From positions 1,993,501-2,057,500 of the forward strand of contig NZ_CP094975.1 of assembly GCF_023509015.1 (NCBI RefSeq): a stretch of 64,000 nt of DNA, given 5' to 3'. This DNA is from Pseudomonas abieticivorans (GTDB lineage: Bacteria > Pseudomonadota > Gammaproteobacteria > Pseudomonadales > Pseudomonadaceae). The number at the start of each line of letters is the position of its first letter. Within the stretch, counting starts at the first letter, position 1. Shown here piece by piece: positions 9,085-21,067 of the stretch. Made by a program: the position numbers and the translations under genes. The notes under the pieces are model-generated. The model was not told the DNA's origin, did not search any database, and saw nothing but the letters and a program-made list of their open reading frames with translations.

Positions 9085-9633
9085 TCAGTCTTGACCCGCC
9101 TCCACCACTACCAGCAAATGTGCCAGCTGATCGCCGCAGGAGCGCACGCGATGGGGCTTTTGTGCATTGAACTGCAGCGCATCGCCGCGCTGCAGGATGA
9201 TCCGCTCGCTGCCGAAGTCCACTTCCACGCAGCCCTCATGCACAAATAGGAACTCTTCCCCCTGGTGCTCCTTGAACGAGGAGCCACGGAATTCCTGTGG
9301 CGGATGCACCATGAAGGGCAACACGTTGCGCCGCCCCACCTGATGAGCGAGTACCGCATAGGCCGATGCCTGGCCATCCGCCCCCCACGGGCGACGGTCT
9401 TGCTCGCGCATCAAGCTGTAGCCGCCCTGCAACGGGGTGTCGGATTCTTCGGTAAACAACTCCTCGACCCTCACATTCAAGGCCTTCGCCAGCTTCAACC
9501 CAGCGGCAATCGACGGCATTGCCAGCCCGCGCTCGACCTTGGACAGGTAGCTCCTGGTCAAGCCGCACGCCTGAGCCAGACTCTCCAGTGACAGGCCCAA
9601 CTTTTTTCGCAAAATCTTCAATTGAGTAGACAT
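9085..9633 (-). CDS. XRE-family repressor with C-terminal cupin domain
   Basis: A 182-residue transcription factor. Residues 5-60 are a helix-turn-helix of the XRE/Cro type (LKILRKKLGLSLESLAQACG, then TRSYLSKVERG). Residues 105-180 form a cupin barrel (GEEFLFVHEGCVEVDFG, then QRGDALQFNAQKPH). This architecture usually senses a small molecule through the cupin. It is divergent from the aldolase/DapA-like pair, and a perfect palindrome in the shared promoter region is the likely operator. It converges on the Smp-like gene with a 5-bp gap. Confidence 0.9.
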   Translation of the reverse strand: MSTQLKILRKKLGLSLESLAQACGLTRSYLSKVERGLAMPSIAAGLKLAKALNVRVEELFTEESDTPLQGGYSLMREQDRRPWGADGQASAYAVLAHQVGRRNVLPFMVHPPQEFRGSSFKEHQGEEFLFVHEGCVEVDFGSERIILQRGDALQFNAQKPHRVRSCGDQLAHLLVVVEAGQD

Positions 9634-9667
9634 GTTTTTCCGAATGCTTCGGCAAGAGGATAAAGCG

Positions 9668-9710
9668 TTGCCAATGACACAGTGTGTCCTATAAGTTCAT
9701 TCGTGTCATT
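9668..9710 (+). promoter_or_regulatory. Promoter with palindromic operator for the aldolase/DapA-like operon
   Basis: TTGCCA (9668-9673) and TATAAG (9690-9695) are 16 bp apart, a good sigma-70 promoter. Between them sits the perfect 13-bp palindrome GACACA-G-TGTGTC (9676-9688). A wider inverted repeat, AATGACAC (9673-9680) and GTGTCATT (9703-9710), surrounds the -10 box. Repressor binding here would block RNA polymerase. The divergent XRE-cupin gene is the natural candidate. Confidence 0.6.
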
Positions 9711-9737
9711 TACCCGTACCACTGGAATGGACTTCAT

Positions 9738-10520
9738 ATGGCTCACTCAATGCAAGCGCCCAAGGCCGAACTGGTTGAACGCGCCCATCTGCAGATGCGC
9801 AGCTCCCTGGCCGGCAACAGCTGGACCTTGCGCCAGAAACTCGCGCTCACCTGTCGCATCCTCTTCGAAAATGGCCATGACGCTGGCCTGGCAGGGCAGA
9901 TCAGCGCGCGCGGGCCCCAGCCCGGGACCTTTTATACCCAGCAACTAGGCCTGGGTTTCGACGAAATCACCGCGAGCAACCTGCTGCTGGTCAGCGAAGA
10001 CCTGGAGGTGCTCGAAGGCCAGGGCATGGCCAACCCCGCCAATCGCTTCCATAGCTGGATCTATGCGGCACGCGCTGACGTGACGTGCATCATCCACACT
10101 CACCCGACCCACATCGCCGCGCTGTCAATGCTGGAGGTACCCCTGCAGATCTCGCACATGGACCTGGCGCCACTGTATGAGGAATGCGCATTCCTGGCTG
10201 CCTGGCCGGGTATTCCGGTGGGCAACGAAGAGGGCGAACTGATTGCCGGGGCCTTGGGCGAGCGGCGCGCCATCCTGCTCTCGCACCACGGCCAGGTCAG
10301 CACCGGCGCCACCGTCGAGCAGGCCTGCAGCATTGCCCTGCTGATCGAGCGAGCAGCCCAGTTGCAGTTACTGGCCAGTGCCGCAGGCACCATTCGGCCC
10401 ATCTTGCCGGCATTGGGCCGAGAGGCTCGGGACTGGGTCAGTACGCCGCGACGCGAAACCGCCGCCTTCAACTACCAGGCCAGGCGCCACCTGCGGCAAC
10501 ACGCCGACTGCCTTAGCTGA
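9738..10520 (+). CDS. Class II aldolase/adducin-family protein
   Basis: A 260-residue cytoplasmic enzyme of the fuculose-aldolase/adducin fold; the ATG at 9738 is preferred over an upstream in-frame start that lies inside the operator. Zinc ligands are visible as HTHPTHIAAL (near residue 115) and LSHHGQ (near 180). The segment ANPANRFHSW aligns with the SSEWRFH motif of true aldolases but has Ala/Asn where the catalytic Glu should be. That suggests a decarboxylase- or adducin-like role rather than classical aldol cleavage. It is followed after 42 bp by a DapA-family gene, implying one pathway. The substrate is unknown. Confidence 0.82.
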   Translation: MAHSMQAPKAELVERAHLQMRSSLAGNSWTLRQKLALTCRILFENGHDAGLAGQISARGPQPGTFYTQQLGLGFDEITASNLLLVSEDLEVLEGQGMANPANRFHSWIYAARADVTCIIHTHPTHIAALSMLEVPLQISHMDLAPLYEECAFLAAWPGIPVGNEEGELIAGALGERRAILLSHHGQVSTGATVEQACSIALLIERAAQLQLLASAAGTIRPILPALGREARDWVSTPRRETAAFNYQARRHLRQHADCLS

Positions 10521-10562
10521 CCTTGCAATTACTTGCAATTACTTGAAACCGAAAGGACTCAC

Positions 10563-11450
10563 ATGCCTACTGCAGACATTCATGGAATCATCGGCTACAC
10601 CGTCACCCCGTTCGACCTTGAAAGCGACGGGCTTGACCTCGGCGCCCTGAGCCGCTCCATCGAGCGCTTGATCGCCGCTGGCATAAACGCCATCGCCCCG
10701 CTGGGCAGCACCGGCGAAGGTGCCTACCTGAGCGATCAGGAATGGCAATTGGTGTGCAAACACAGCCTCAATCAGGTGGCACGCAGGGTGCCCACCATTG
10801 TCAGCGTCTCGGACCTGACCACCGCCAGCACCATCCGCCGCGCGCAATATGCCCAGGCCCATGGGGCCGACGCCGTGATGGTGCTGCCAATGTCCTACTG
10901 GAAGCTCAGCCCTGCGGAAATTCGCCAGCATTACCAGGCCATTGGCGACAGCATCGATATCCCGATCATGCTGTACAACAACCCGGCCACCAGTGGCACC
11001 GACATGTCCGTGGATCTGATCATGGATATCTACCGGTCAGTGCCCAACGTCACCATGGTCAAGGAAAGCACTGGGGACATTGAGCGCATGCATCGCCTGC
11101 GCGACTTGAGCCAAGGTCGCCTGCCTTTCTACAATGGTTGCAACCCGCTGGCCCTCGAAGCGTTCAAGGCCGGCGCCAAGGGCTGGTGTACCGCCGCCCC
11201 CAACCTGATACCGCAACAAAACATTCAACTGTATCAAGCGGTAAAAAATAACGATCTGCCGGCAGCCCAGCAGGTCTTCGACCGCCAACTGCCGCTACTC
11301 CAATTCATCCTCAAAGGCGGACTGCCGGCCACCATCAAGGCCGGGCTTGCCTTGACCGGATTGGTCGTTGGCGACCCCAGGCTGCCGGTGTTCGCCTTGG
11401 CGGAAAACGACCAGCGCCAGCTCTGGGAACTGTTGAACGAGCTGCGTTGA
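10563..11450 (+). CDS. Dihydrodipicolinate synthase (DapA)-family lyase
   Basis: A 295-residue (beta/alpha)8 enzyme that forms a Schiff base with a keto acid. The start at 10563 has AAAGGA upstream. Family hallmarks are PLGSTGEGAYLSD near residue 45, MLYNNPATSG near residue 137 with the active Tyr, and MVKESTGD near residue 163 with the Schiff-base Lys. Because it sits in an operon with an adducin-type aldolase and not with lysine genes, a catabolic role (sugar acid, sialate- or hydroxyproline-like substrate) is more likely than lysine synthesis. A strong terminator follows. Confidence 0.85.
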   Translation: MPTADIHGIIGYTVTPFDLESDGLDLGALSRSIERLIAAGINAIAPLGSTGEGAYLSDQEWQLVCKHSLNQVARRVPTIVSVSDLTTASTIRRAQYAQAHGADAVMVLPMSYWKLSPAEIRQHYQAIGDSIDIPIMLYNNPATSGTDMSVDLIMDIYRSVPNVTMVKESTGDIERMHRLRDLSQGRLPFYNGCNPLALEAFKAGAKGWCTAAPNLIPQQNIQLYQAVKNNDLPAAQQVFDRQLPLLQFILKGGLPATIKAGLALTGLVVGDPRLPVFALAENDQRQLWELLNELR

Positions 11451-11474
11451 GGATAGCCGGGCAACTAATTGCCA

Positions 11475-11506
11475 TAAAAAAGCCCGCATCGCTGCGGGCT
11501 TTTTTT
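11475..11506. terminator. Rho-independent terminator, bidirectional
   Basis: AGCCCGCA (11481-11488) pairs with TGCGGGCT (11493-11500) over a 4-base loop, flanked by AAAAAA upstream and TTTTTT downstream. It lies between the convergent DapA-like and PqiC-like genes and should stop transcripts from both sides. Confidence 0.92.
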
Positions 11507-11517
11507 GGCCGTCGATA

Positions 11518-12228
11518 TCAGAAGCGGAACACTTCCATATCGGTGCGGATCGGTGCCGCCAACGGCATTTTCGGCTTGTCTGGTTCGTCCTGCTTGACCT
11601 TGGCCTGGGAAGGCTTGCGCACTTCCTCGGCCAGCGGTGGCTGGTTGGCCAGCGGCTTGACTGCGGCACTCAGCTGCTCGGCCAGGCGCTGCAACAATAC
11701 GCCTTGCGCCTGCACCTGGGCTGCCGTGCCACCGTCGTGCTTCTCTTCGAGATGCACGATGCGGTTGTCACGCACCTGGCCACGGCGATCCAGCAGGCGC
11801 CATTGGGCGTCCAGGATGGCCGGTTGCTTGTCACCCGAGTCAAGCCGGGTAATCGACAGCAACACTTGCACGTCAGGCGTCGTGGAGGTAGCCGAAGGCG
11901 CCAGCATTACCCGCTGGCTGTCCAGCCGCCAGGCCAACTGGCGCAGCAGCAACTGATCGATGTCCGAAGACAAGCTACCCGCCCAGCGGCCATCGGTAGC
12001 GGCGGTGAGGCTGCCATCGGGCTGGCGCTGCAGCAAGGTTTCGCGTTGCAGGTAATCGGCAACCGATACAGGGCCCAGCAACACGGACATCCCCGCGCTT
12101 TGCTTGGGTTGGCCCGGGTTACCGCTATCAAGCTGATACAGCGAGACTGGCTGGTGCACCGCGCACCCCGCCAGGCCTAGCACGCCGGTCAGCAATAAAA
12201 CCAAAGGAAGGCGCAGAACAGTCATCAT
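11518..12228 (-). CDS. PqiC/YmbA-like transport auxiliary lipoprotein
   Basis: A 236-residue predicted outer-membrane lipoprotein. The N-terminus is a signal sequence with lipobox LAGC, lipidated Cys at about residue 22. The body matches the ABC-transport auxiliary family: an early YQLDSG strand, MSVLLGPVSVADYLQR, and a region on DSQRVMLAP/VQVLLSITRLDS. PqiC-type proteins join MCE-type lipid transport systems, but no pqiA/pqiB or mla genes adjoin it here, so the partner is unclear. A Pro/Lys-rich tail (KPSQAKVKQDEPDKPKMP) follows the domain. Confidence 0.75.
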   Translation of the reverse strand: MMTVLRLPLVLLLTGVLGLAGCAVHQPVSLYQLDSGNPGQPKQSAGMSVLLGPVSVADYLQRETLLQRQPDGSLTAATDGRWAGSLSSDIDQLLLRQLAWRLDSQRVMLAPSATSTTPDVQVLLSITRLDSGDKQPAILDAQWRLLDRRGQVRDNRIVHLEEKHDGGTAAQVQAQGVLLQRLAEQLSAAVKPLANQPPLAEEVRKPSQAKVKQDEPDKPKMPLAAPIRTDMEVFRF

Positions 12229-12401
12229 CCCATCCAGGCGGTTGCCACAAGGCTAACCGCAGTGATACTCAACGAATTCGTCTGGACACTCAGCCACGCT
12301 GGTGCCTCAAGAGGGCATATCATCCGCGAATATGCGCCATGACTCCAGCGCTTAAGCGTCGATCTGCGCTTAAAAACCCAGACCGGCCGCTCTAAATCGC
12401 A

Positions 12402-15188
<2,787 letters not shown>

Positions 15189-15192
<4 letters not shown>

Positions 15193-16172
15193 GGCTGCTC
15201 CCAACCACCATCCGGCGCGGCGAAGCGCCAGACGATCGGACGTTTTTCGCCGTCGTTGCGAGCTCCCTCGTTATTGTCGACCCCCACCCAGGCGCCGTCG
15301 GCATCAATCACCAGCGCTTCTTCCAGGCCGTATTCCTGGGCGTATTGCCGAGGCGTGGTCAACAGCTCGCCCGCATAAGACCAGCAACGTTCCAACACGG
15401 CGGTCTTGGCGTCGCGTCGGCAAATCTGATAGACATTACGTTCAAGGGTATAGAGCTTGCCTTTGTACAACGACACGTCGGAAAAATCACGGGACGCAAG
15501 CTTGGGGGTCGGGAACTGCGAGGGCTGCATGCGCGTGCCGCCTTCGTTCAACAGGATGCAGGTACCTGGCAAGCACCCCCAACTGCCGTCCGCACGCTTG
15601 CGCACCGACAGTATGCCGCGGTGTTCGCGCTCTGCTGCCAGCCACAGCTGGTCACCGGCGGCATTGATCGCCAAGCCTTCGAATATGGCGTTGAACTTGC
15701 GCAGCAAGCCTTTGGCGTGCGCCTCCTGAATCACGCTCGGGTCGATTTTCAACCAGTTTGGCGCGCCATCCACTGGCACCTGCAGCACGGCGGCAAAGCC
15801 TTCGCTGACCAGGTAGCGATTGCCCTTGGCGTCGCAGGTAATGCCTTCGAAGTCCAGCACCCCACCGCGGATCACCGAAGCCGCCTTGCCCACCGCGCGC
15901 AGCATTAGCGGCAGCCCGGTGTCGGGCACGGGCGGCACGTCGATGTGGACGTTCTCTGCCTTCCACACGGTATCGCTGGTATCGAGCCGGTAGATCAGGT
16001 CGTCATCGCGGTCGGACTCGGTCCACAGCCGGTCGCCGCACATCGCAAGGCCCGACAGGTTGCCGCCGCGCATCCCGTCTACCGGGTGCTCGGACAGCAA
16101 CTTGAGCTCTGGCACCGGCTGCGCCAGCGCGGGCAAGGCAATCAGCAGCAGTGCTGCCAACCCCAACCGCAT
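15189..16172 (-). CDS. Secreted esterase-like phytase-family protein
   Basis: A 327-residue protein with a clear signal peptide (MRLGLAALLLIALPALAQP) and a beta-propeller pattern of the esterase-like activity of phytase family: GGNLSGLAMCGDRLW, DFEGITCDAKGNRYLVSEG and FEGLAINAAGDQLWLAAE. The repeated GL/I-x-x blades around an acidic residue fit the fold. Its ATG overlaps the parE stop by one base (TGATG), so translation is coupled to parE. The substrate is unknown; the periplasm is the likely location. Confidence 0.78.
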
Positions 16173-18076
16173 CAGGTCAGCACCTCGGCCAGGTTGCCTT
16201 TGGACTCAAGCCAGCTCTTACGGTCGCCGGCGCGTTTTTTCGCCAGCAGCATGTCCATGATTTCCGAGGCGTGGGCAAAATCGTCCAGCGTCAGCTGCAC
16301 CAGCCGACGGGTGTTCGGGTCCATGGTGGTTTCACGCAGCTGCGGCGGATTCATCTCACCCAGGCCCTTGAATCGGGTGACCTGTGGTTTGCCGCGCTTC
16401 TTCTCGGCCACCAGGCGGTCGAGGATACCGTCACGTTCGGATTCGTCCAGGGCGTAGTAGATCTCTTTGCCCAGGTCGATGCGATACAGCGGCGGCATGG
16501 CCACGTAAACGTGCCCAGCATCCACCAGAGGGCGGAAATGCTGCACGAACAGTGCACACAGCAGCGTGGCGATGTGCAGGCCGTCGGAGTCGGCGTCGGC
16601 GAGGATGCAGATCTTGCCATAGCGCAACTGGCTCATGTCTGCCGCGCCCGGGTCTACACCGATGGCCACCGCGATGTTGTGCACTTCCTGGCTGGCCAGC
16701 ACTTCGCTGCCATCCACTTCCCAGGTGTTGAGGATTTTACCGCGCAACGGCAGGATGGCCTGGAACTCCTTGTCCCGGGCCTGCTTGGCAGAACCGCCGG
16801 CAGAGTCACCCTCAACCAGGAACAGCTCGGAGCGCATAGGGTCTTGCCCGGCGCAGTCAGCCAGCTTGCCCGGCAACGCGGGGCCTTGGGTGATGCGCTT
16901 GCGCTCGACCTTCTTGCTGGCCTTGAGGCGACGCCCGGCGTTGTTGATGGCCAACTCTGCCAGTTGGTTACCCAGCTCCGGGTTGGCGTTGAGCCACAGG
17001 CTGAAAGCGTCCTTCACAACACCAGACACGAAGGCTGCGGCTTGGCGGGACGACAGGCGCTCTTTGGTCTGGCCAGAGAATTGCGCGTCTTGCATCTTCA
17101 TCGACAGCACGAAGGCAATGCGCTCCCAGATGTCTTCCGGTGCCAGCTTCAGGCCGCGCGGCAGCAGGTTGCGGAACTCGCAGAACTCGCGCATCGCGTC
17201 CAGCAGGCCTTGGCGCAGGCCATTGACGTGGGTACCCCCCTGGGCCGTGGGGATCAGGTTGACGTAGCTTTCCTGCACGCTGTCGCCGCCCTCGGGCAGC
17301 CACAACAGGGCCCAATCCACCGCCTCGGTATTACCGGCCAGGCTGCCACAGAACGGCTCGTCGGGCAGGCGCACGAACTCGGTCACCGCGTCTACCAGGT
17401 AGGAGCGCAGGCCATCCTCATAATGCCACTCGACTTTTTCGCCGGTGGATTTGTCTTCGAAGCTGACCAGCAACCCCGGGCACAGCACGGCCTTGGCCTT
17501 GAGCACGTGCTTGAGGCGGCTGACCGAAAATTTCGGCGAATCGAAGTACTTGGGGTCTGGCGCAAAATATACGCTGGTACCGGTATTGCGCTTGCCAACG
17601 GTGCCGATCACCTCAAGCTCGGTGGCCTTGAAGCCATCGGCGAAGGTCATCTGGTACTCGTTGCCGTCGCGCTTGACCTTGACCCGCACCTGATTGGACA
17701 AGGCGTTGACCACCGAAATGCCCACGCCGTGCAGGCCGCCGGAAAACTGGTAGTTCTTGTTGGAGAACTTACCGCCCGCGTGCAGCTTGGTCAGGATCAG
17801 CTCGACGCCCGATACGCCCTCTTCAGGGTGAATATCCACCGGCATGCCGCGGCCGTCGTCACTCACTTCCAGCGAGTGGTCGGCGTGCAGGATCACCTGG
17901 ATGGACTTGGCGTGCCCGGCCAATGCTTCGTCGACGCTGTTGTCGATGATTTCTTGGGCCAGGTGGTTGGGCCGCGTGGTATCGGTGTACATGCCCGGGC
18001 GTTTGCGCACCGGGTCGAGGCCCGAGAGGACTTCGATGGCGTCTGCGTTATAAGAGCTAGCGCTGGGAGTGGCCAT
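16172..18076 (-). CDS. parE: DNA topoisomerase IV subunit B
   Basis: ATPase subunit of topoisomerase IV, partner of ParC. The 634-residue protein has the GHKL ATPase motifs DNSVDEALAGHA (near residue 45), DGRGMPVD, and GGLHGVGISVVN (near 115), the QTKERL segment (near 330), and the TOPRIM signatures EGDSAGGSAKQ (near 415), PLRGKILN and DADSDG (near 495). It opens a coupled run esterase-retropepsin-parC, so both topoisomerase subunits share a transcript with two envelope proteins. Confidence 0.98.
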   Translation of the reverse strand: MATPSASSYNADAIEVLSGLDPVRKRPGMYTDTTRPNHLAQEIIDNSVDEALAGHAKSIQVILHADHSLEVSDDGRGMPVDIHPEEGVSGVELILTKLHAGGKFSNKNYQFSGGLHGVGISVVNALSNQVRVKVKRDGNEYQMTFADGFKATELEVIGTVGKRNTGTSVYFAPDPKYFDSPKFSVSRLKHVLKAKAVLCPGLLVSFEDKSTGEKVEWHYEDGLRSYLVDAVTEFVRLPDEPFCGSLAGNTEAVDWALLWLPEGGDSVQESYVNLIPTAQGGTHVNGLRQGLLDAMREFCEFRNLLPRGLKLAPEDIWERIAFVLSMKMQDAQFSGQTKERLSSRQAAAFVSGVVKDAFSLWLNANPELGNQLAELAINNAGRRLKASKKVERKRITQGPALPGKLADCAGQDPMRSELFLVEGDSAGGSAKQARDKEFQAILPLRGKILNTWEVDGSEVLASQEVHNIAVAIGVDPGAADMSQLRYGKICILADADSDGLHIATLLCALFVQHFRPLVDAGHVYVAMPPLYRIDLGKEIYYALDESERDGILDRLVAEKKRGKPQVTRFKGLGEMNPPQLRETTMDPNTRRLVQLTLDDFAHASEIMDMLLAKKRAGDRKSWLESKGNLAEVLT

Positions 18077-18115
18077 GGGTTCTCGTCGTCAGTTGTTCGT
18101 GAAAAATAATAAAGG

Positions 18116-18724
18116 TTACAGCAGGGAAAAATCGATGGCCTGATACTGGGCAGACCCGATACCGGCAAAACTCAACAACGCCGGCAGGCTTGCGGCAAAG
18201 CCTTGGTAGCTATGGTCGCCACCGGCCTGTATACGCAGGGCGCACGCCCGGTAAAACAGCTCGGCGCGGCGGTAATCCAGGGTTTCATCACCGGTTTGCA
18301 GCCACACTTGAAAACGTTGGGGGTCGGTAGGTGCTGGCACTTCCAGTTCGGCCAATGCCTGAACGTGGTCGTGGGTCAGCTCCCAGCTCTCACCGGTATA
18401 CAGGTTTTCTTGCGTGCCCAGGTAACCGTCGAACAGCTGGTGCGGATTGACTGCCGGGTTGATCAGCACAGCCTTCAAGCCATGGCGCTCGGCCAAGTGA
18501 GTCGCATAGTAGCCGCCGAGCGAACTTCCGACCAGCAACGGCGTGCCCAGTTCAGCGATCGCAGCCTCAAGCTGAGCTATGGCCTGGCGGGGATGATGGT
18601 GCAGGGCCGGCACGCGCAAATGCTCGACCAGGCCGATGCGCTGCATCACGTCGACCAGTTGCGTGGCCTTTTTGGAAGCCGGTGCGCTATTGAAACCATG
18701 GATATAAAGGATCGAACCCGACAC
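18116..18724 (-). CDS. YqiA/YcfP-family alpha/beta hydrolase (putative esterase)
   Basis: A 202-residue serine esterase. It opens with the typical SILYIHGFNSAPASKK, has the nucleophile elbow VGSSLGGYYATHLAE (Ser near residue 68), and ends with GGDHSYQGF carrying the His of the triad. In E. coli, yqiA is also in the nudF-cpdA-yqiA-parE cluster, and the same order is seen here. It lies 39 bp upstream of parE on the same strand. The physiological substrate is not known. Confidence 0.88.
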   Translation of the reverse strand: MSGSILYIHGFNSAPASKKATQLVDVMQRIGLVEHLRVPALHHHPRQAIAQLEAAIAELGTPLLVGSSLGGYYATHLAERHGLKAVLINPAVNPHQLFDGYLGTQENLYTGESWELTHDHVQALAELEVPAPTDPQRFQVWLQTGDETLDYRRAELFYRACALRIQAGGDHSYQGFAASLPALLSFAGIGSAQYQAIDFSLL

Positions 18725-18828
18725 GTTGCCGCCTCCATCATCAATGCTGCAAAGACGCCCAGTTTAACGCGCCGTGGGCGATTTGAAGCCCCTTCAGATG
18801 ATTCGCAACGATTTATCAGCCATTTCGC

Positions 18829-19635
18829 TCAATACCCTTCCCCGGTCAGATCAACCGTGAACTGATGGCCGGTCACCCGCGAAACCCCGGTTTCAAGGTG
18901 CCCGTCGTTAAACAGGCGAAGCCAGCGATACCCCGGCGCCAGCTCATCCAGGGCAAAATCCTCGCTGCGCGGCTTGAACTGAATACAGGTCGACGGCGAA
19001 GCAATCAGCTGCACGCCGTTGCGCTCGCTGTTGAAGTCCTGATGGATATGCCCCCATAGCAACGCCTTGACCTGCGGGAAGCGGTCGAGCACGTCAAACA
19101 ACGCATGCGGGTTGCGCAAACCGATGGGCTCCATCCATTTGCAATCGATGGACACCGGGTGATGGTGCAGGCACACCAAGTGATGGCGATCTGGCGCCTC
19201 GCTCAGAGATTGCGCCAGCAATTGCAGCTGATCATCGGCCAGGTAGCCGGGTACCGAGCCTGAGACCGCCGAGTTGAGCAGGGTAATCCGCCACTCGCCG
19301 ACATCAATCACCGGCTCGAGGAAATCGCCACCGGCGGCGGCCTGCGCCATTTGCGGCATTTCATCGTGATTACCGGCAAACCAGTGGGCGGGCGCATTGA
19401 TACGGGCGCTCAAGTCCCGAAAGGCCTGGTAGGACTGCAGCGTACCGTCCTGGGAAAGGTCGCCACTGGCCACCACCAGATCAATCGCCGGTTGCTCGGC
19501 CAACACCGTATCGATCACCCGCTGCAGGCTGTCGCGGGTGTTCATGCCCAGCAACGAGCCCTCGGCCTCGGCGAACAGATGGCTGTCCGAGAGTTGCACC
19601 ACAAGTACCGATGTTTGGGGGGATGGGCTCGGCAA
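18829..19635 (-). CDS. cpdA: 3',5'-cyclic-AMP phosphodiesterase CpdA
   Basis: Hydrolyses cAMP to AMP, lowering Vfr/Crp signalling. The 268-residue metallophosphoesterase shows the metal-ligand blocks QLSDSHLF (near residue 15), ASGDLSQDG, AGNHDEMP (near 90), CLHHHPV and LWGHIHQDF (near 195). I set the start at TTG 19635, where AAGGAG lies six bases upstream; a GTG at 19662 is in frame but lacks that spacing. It lies in the nudF-DUF1249-cpdA-yqiA-parE run. Confidence 0.93.
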   Translation of the reverse strand: MPSPSPQTSVLVVQLSDSHLFAEAEGSLLGMNTRDSLQRVIDTVLAEQPAIDLVVASGDLSQDGTLQSYQAFRDLSARINAPAHWFAGNHDEMPQMAQAAAGGDFLEPVIDVGEWRITLLNSAVSGSVPGYLADDQLQLLAQSLSEAPDRHHLVCLHHHPVSIDCKWMEPIGLRNPHALFDVLDRFPQVKALLWGHIHQDFNSERNGVQLIASPSTCIQFKPRSEDFALDELAPGYRWLRLFNDGHLETGVSRVTGHQFTVDLTGEGY

Positions 19636-19804
19636 TGCCGTCTCCTTGCGCGGGTTCAGCACCGATTATGGTGGGGTTGCGGGCAAGGGGCAAATGGCGG
19701 AGCGGGAAGTGGTGCACATTCAGAGACAAAAGAGCCGCAATCTGATGTTTGATACAGCGGACCTCAAGGCCTGCAAAAAGGCCCTGAAAACCGCCAGGGG
19801 ATGA

Positions 19805-20251
19805 TCAGCGCACGTACTCGTACTCATGCCCACACGCCAGGCAGTGGCTCAGCCATTCCCCCAGAAACAGGTTCAACTGGGCTTTTTCATCCGGCTGGTG
19901 CATGGCCGCATTGGGGTACGGGTACACGCTGCGAAAGCGTCGCGCGTGTTCGGCGCTGACCACTTCGGCCATGCGCGCGTCGTGGTACACCTGCACTTCC
20001 AGCTGCGGCACCGGCAGCCAAGGCAGGCTGTGTTCCTGGCGCACCTTGACCGTGGTGGTATAGGGGCAGGCGAGCACTACTTCCAGGGTCAGCACGCCCA
20101 GCATCTGCTCACCTTGGGTCATGGCCACCTTGCGCGAACGTTGCTCTTGCCGCATGTCCGGCAACAGGCGCATCAGGCGCGCGTAGTTGGCCTCGCAGGC
20201 TGCCTGCAAGCCGACCAGATCGACCCGATAGCGTTCGCGCAAAAGGTTCAC
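19805..20251 (-). CDS. DUF1249 family protein
   Basis: A 148-residue conserved protein of unknown function. The GTG at 20251 overlaps the nudF stop as GTGA, which decides the start and implies translational coupling. The sequence shows the family pattern: ANYARLMRLLPDM, an acidic/aromatic core LTLEVVLACPYTTTVKVRQ, and a tail with FLGEWLSHCLACGHE. It always seems to travel with nudF in gammaproteobacteria. Nothing in it points to a reaction. Confidence 0.85.
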   Translation of the reverse strand: MNLLRERYRVDLVGLQAACEANYARLMRLLPDMRQEQRSRKVAMTQGEQMLGVLTLEVVLACPYTTTVKVRQEHSLPWLPVPQLEVQVYHDARMAEVVSAEHARRFRSVYPYPNAAMHQPDEKAQLNLFLGEWLSHCLACGHEYEYVR

Positions 20252-20865
20252 GACCACATACCCCTGACTTCTTCGCGGTTCAACGCCAGCCACTGGACGG
20301 CGATGATCGTTGCCGCGTTGATGATTTTACCGTCGCGCACGGCCTGCAATACATCACCGAATGCCCAGACCCTGACGCGAATGTCTTCGTTTTCTTCTTT
20401 CAAACCATGCAAACCGCCAACCCCCTCGGTTTCACAGCGGCCCAGATACAGGTGCACGAATTCGTTGCTGCCGCCCGGCGACGGGAAATACTTGGTGATC
20501 GGCCACAACGCCTTCAGCGTCAGCCCAGCTTCCTCCTGCGCCTCGCGGTGTGCAACTTCTTCAGGTTGCTCGTCCTTGTCGATCAGACCAGCGACCATCT
20601 CGACCAACCAAGGGTTGGCGGTCTTCTCCATGCAGCCCACGCGGAACTGCTCCAGCAACACCACCTCATCGCGGTGCGGGTCGTAGCACAGCACGCACAC
20701 GGCGTCGTGGCGCACGAACACTTCGCGGGTCATTTCATTGCTCATGCCGCCGGCGAACAGCTCATGACGCAGGTGCAGGCGATCAAGCTTGTAGAACCCT
20801 TTGTAGCAGTTCTCGCGCTTGAGAATCTCGACCTTGGTCGGGACAGAATTTGCACTATCAGTCAT
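20248..20865 (-). CDS. nudF: ADP-ribose pyrophosphatase NudF
   Basis: Splits ADP-ribose into AMP and ribose 5-phosphate. The 205-residue protein contains the Nudix box GLIDKDEQPEEVAHREAQEE near residues 95-117. The start at 20865 (MTDSANSVPTK) has GAGG five bases before it and is preferred over an in-frame codon at 20883. It is the first gene of the leftward run toward parE and diverges from an RsiV-like lipoprotein gene, with about 200 bp of promoter space between. Confidence 0.95.
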   Translation of the reverse strand: MTDSANSVPTKVEILKRENCYKGFYKLDRLHLRHELFAGGMSNEMTREVFVRHDAVCVLCYDPHRDEVVLLEQFRVGCMEKTANPWLVEMVAGLIDKDEQPEEVAHREAQEEAGLTLKALWPITKYFPSPGGSNEFVHLYLGRCETEGVGGLHGLKEENEDIRVRVWAFGDVLQAVRDGKIINAATIIAVQWLALNREEVRGMWS

Positions 20866-21067
20866 AAAAACCTCGTTACCCATCCATGCAGCTTCGCGCC
20901 ATCCTAACTGTGATGTGCCGGTATTGCAGCCCCCCAGATGGAACGGGCGAGACCTGCGGGATAGGCGGCACCGGTATCAAACGATACTATTGAGCTTAGT
21001 GGCGAACTGAAGGCGATGCCGACAGTCCAAGCACGATAATCTTTAGCCCCGCTACGCAAGGATCACC

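Noticed and set aside
9080..9099. GCGGGTCA/TGACCCGC hairpin at the convergent ends near 9085
   Set aside because: It overlaps the XRE-cupin stop codon and has no U run; not listed as a terminator.
16151..18109. Plus-strand open frame (652 codons) opposite parE
   Set aside because: Antisense shadow of parE; no family features.
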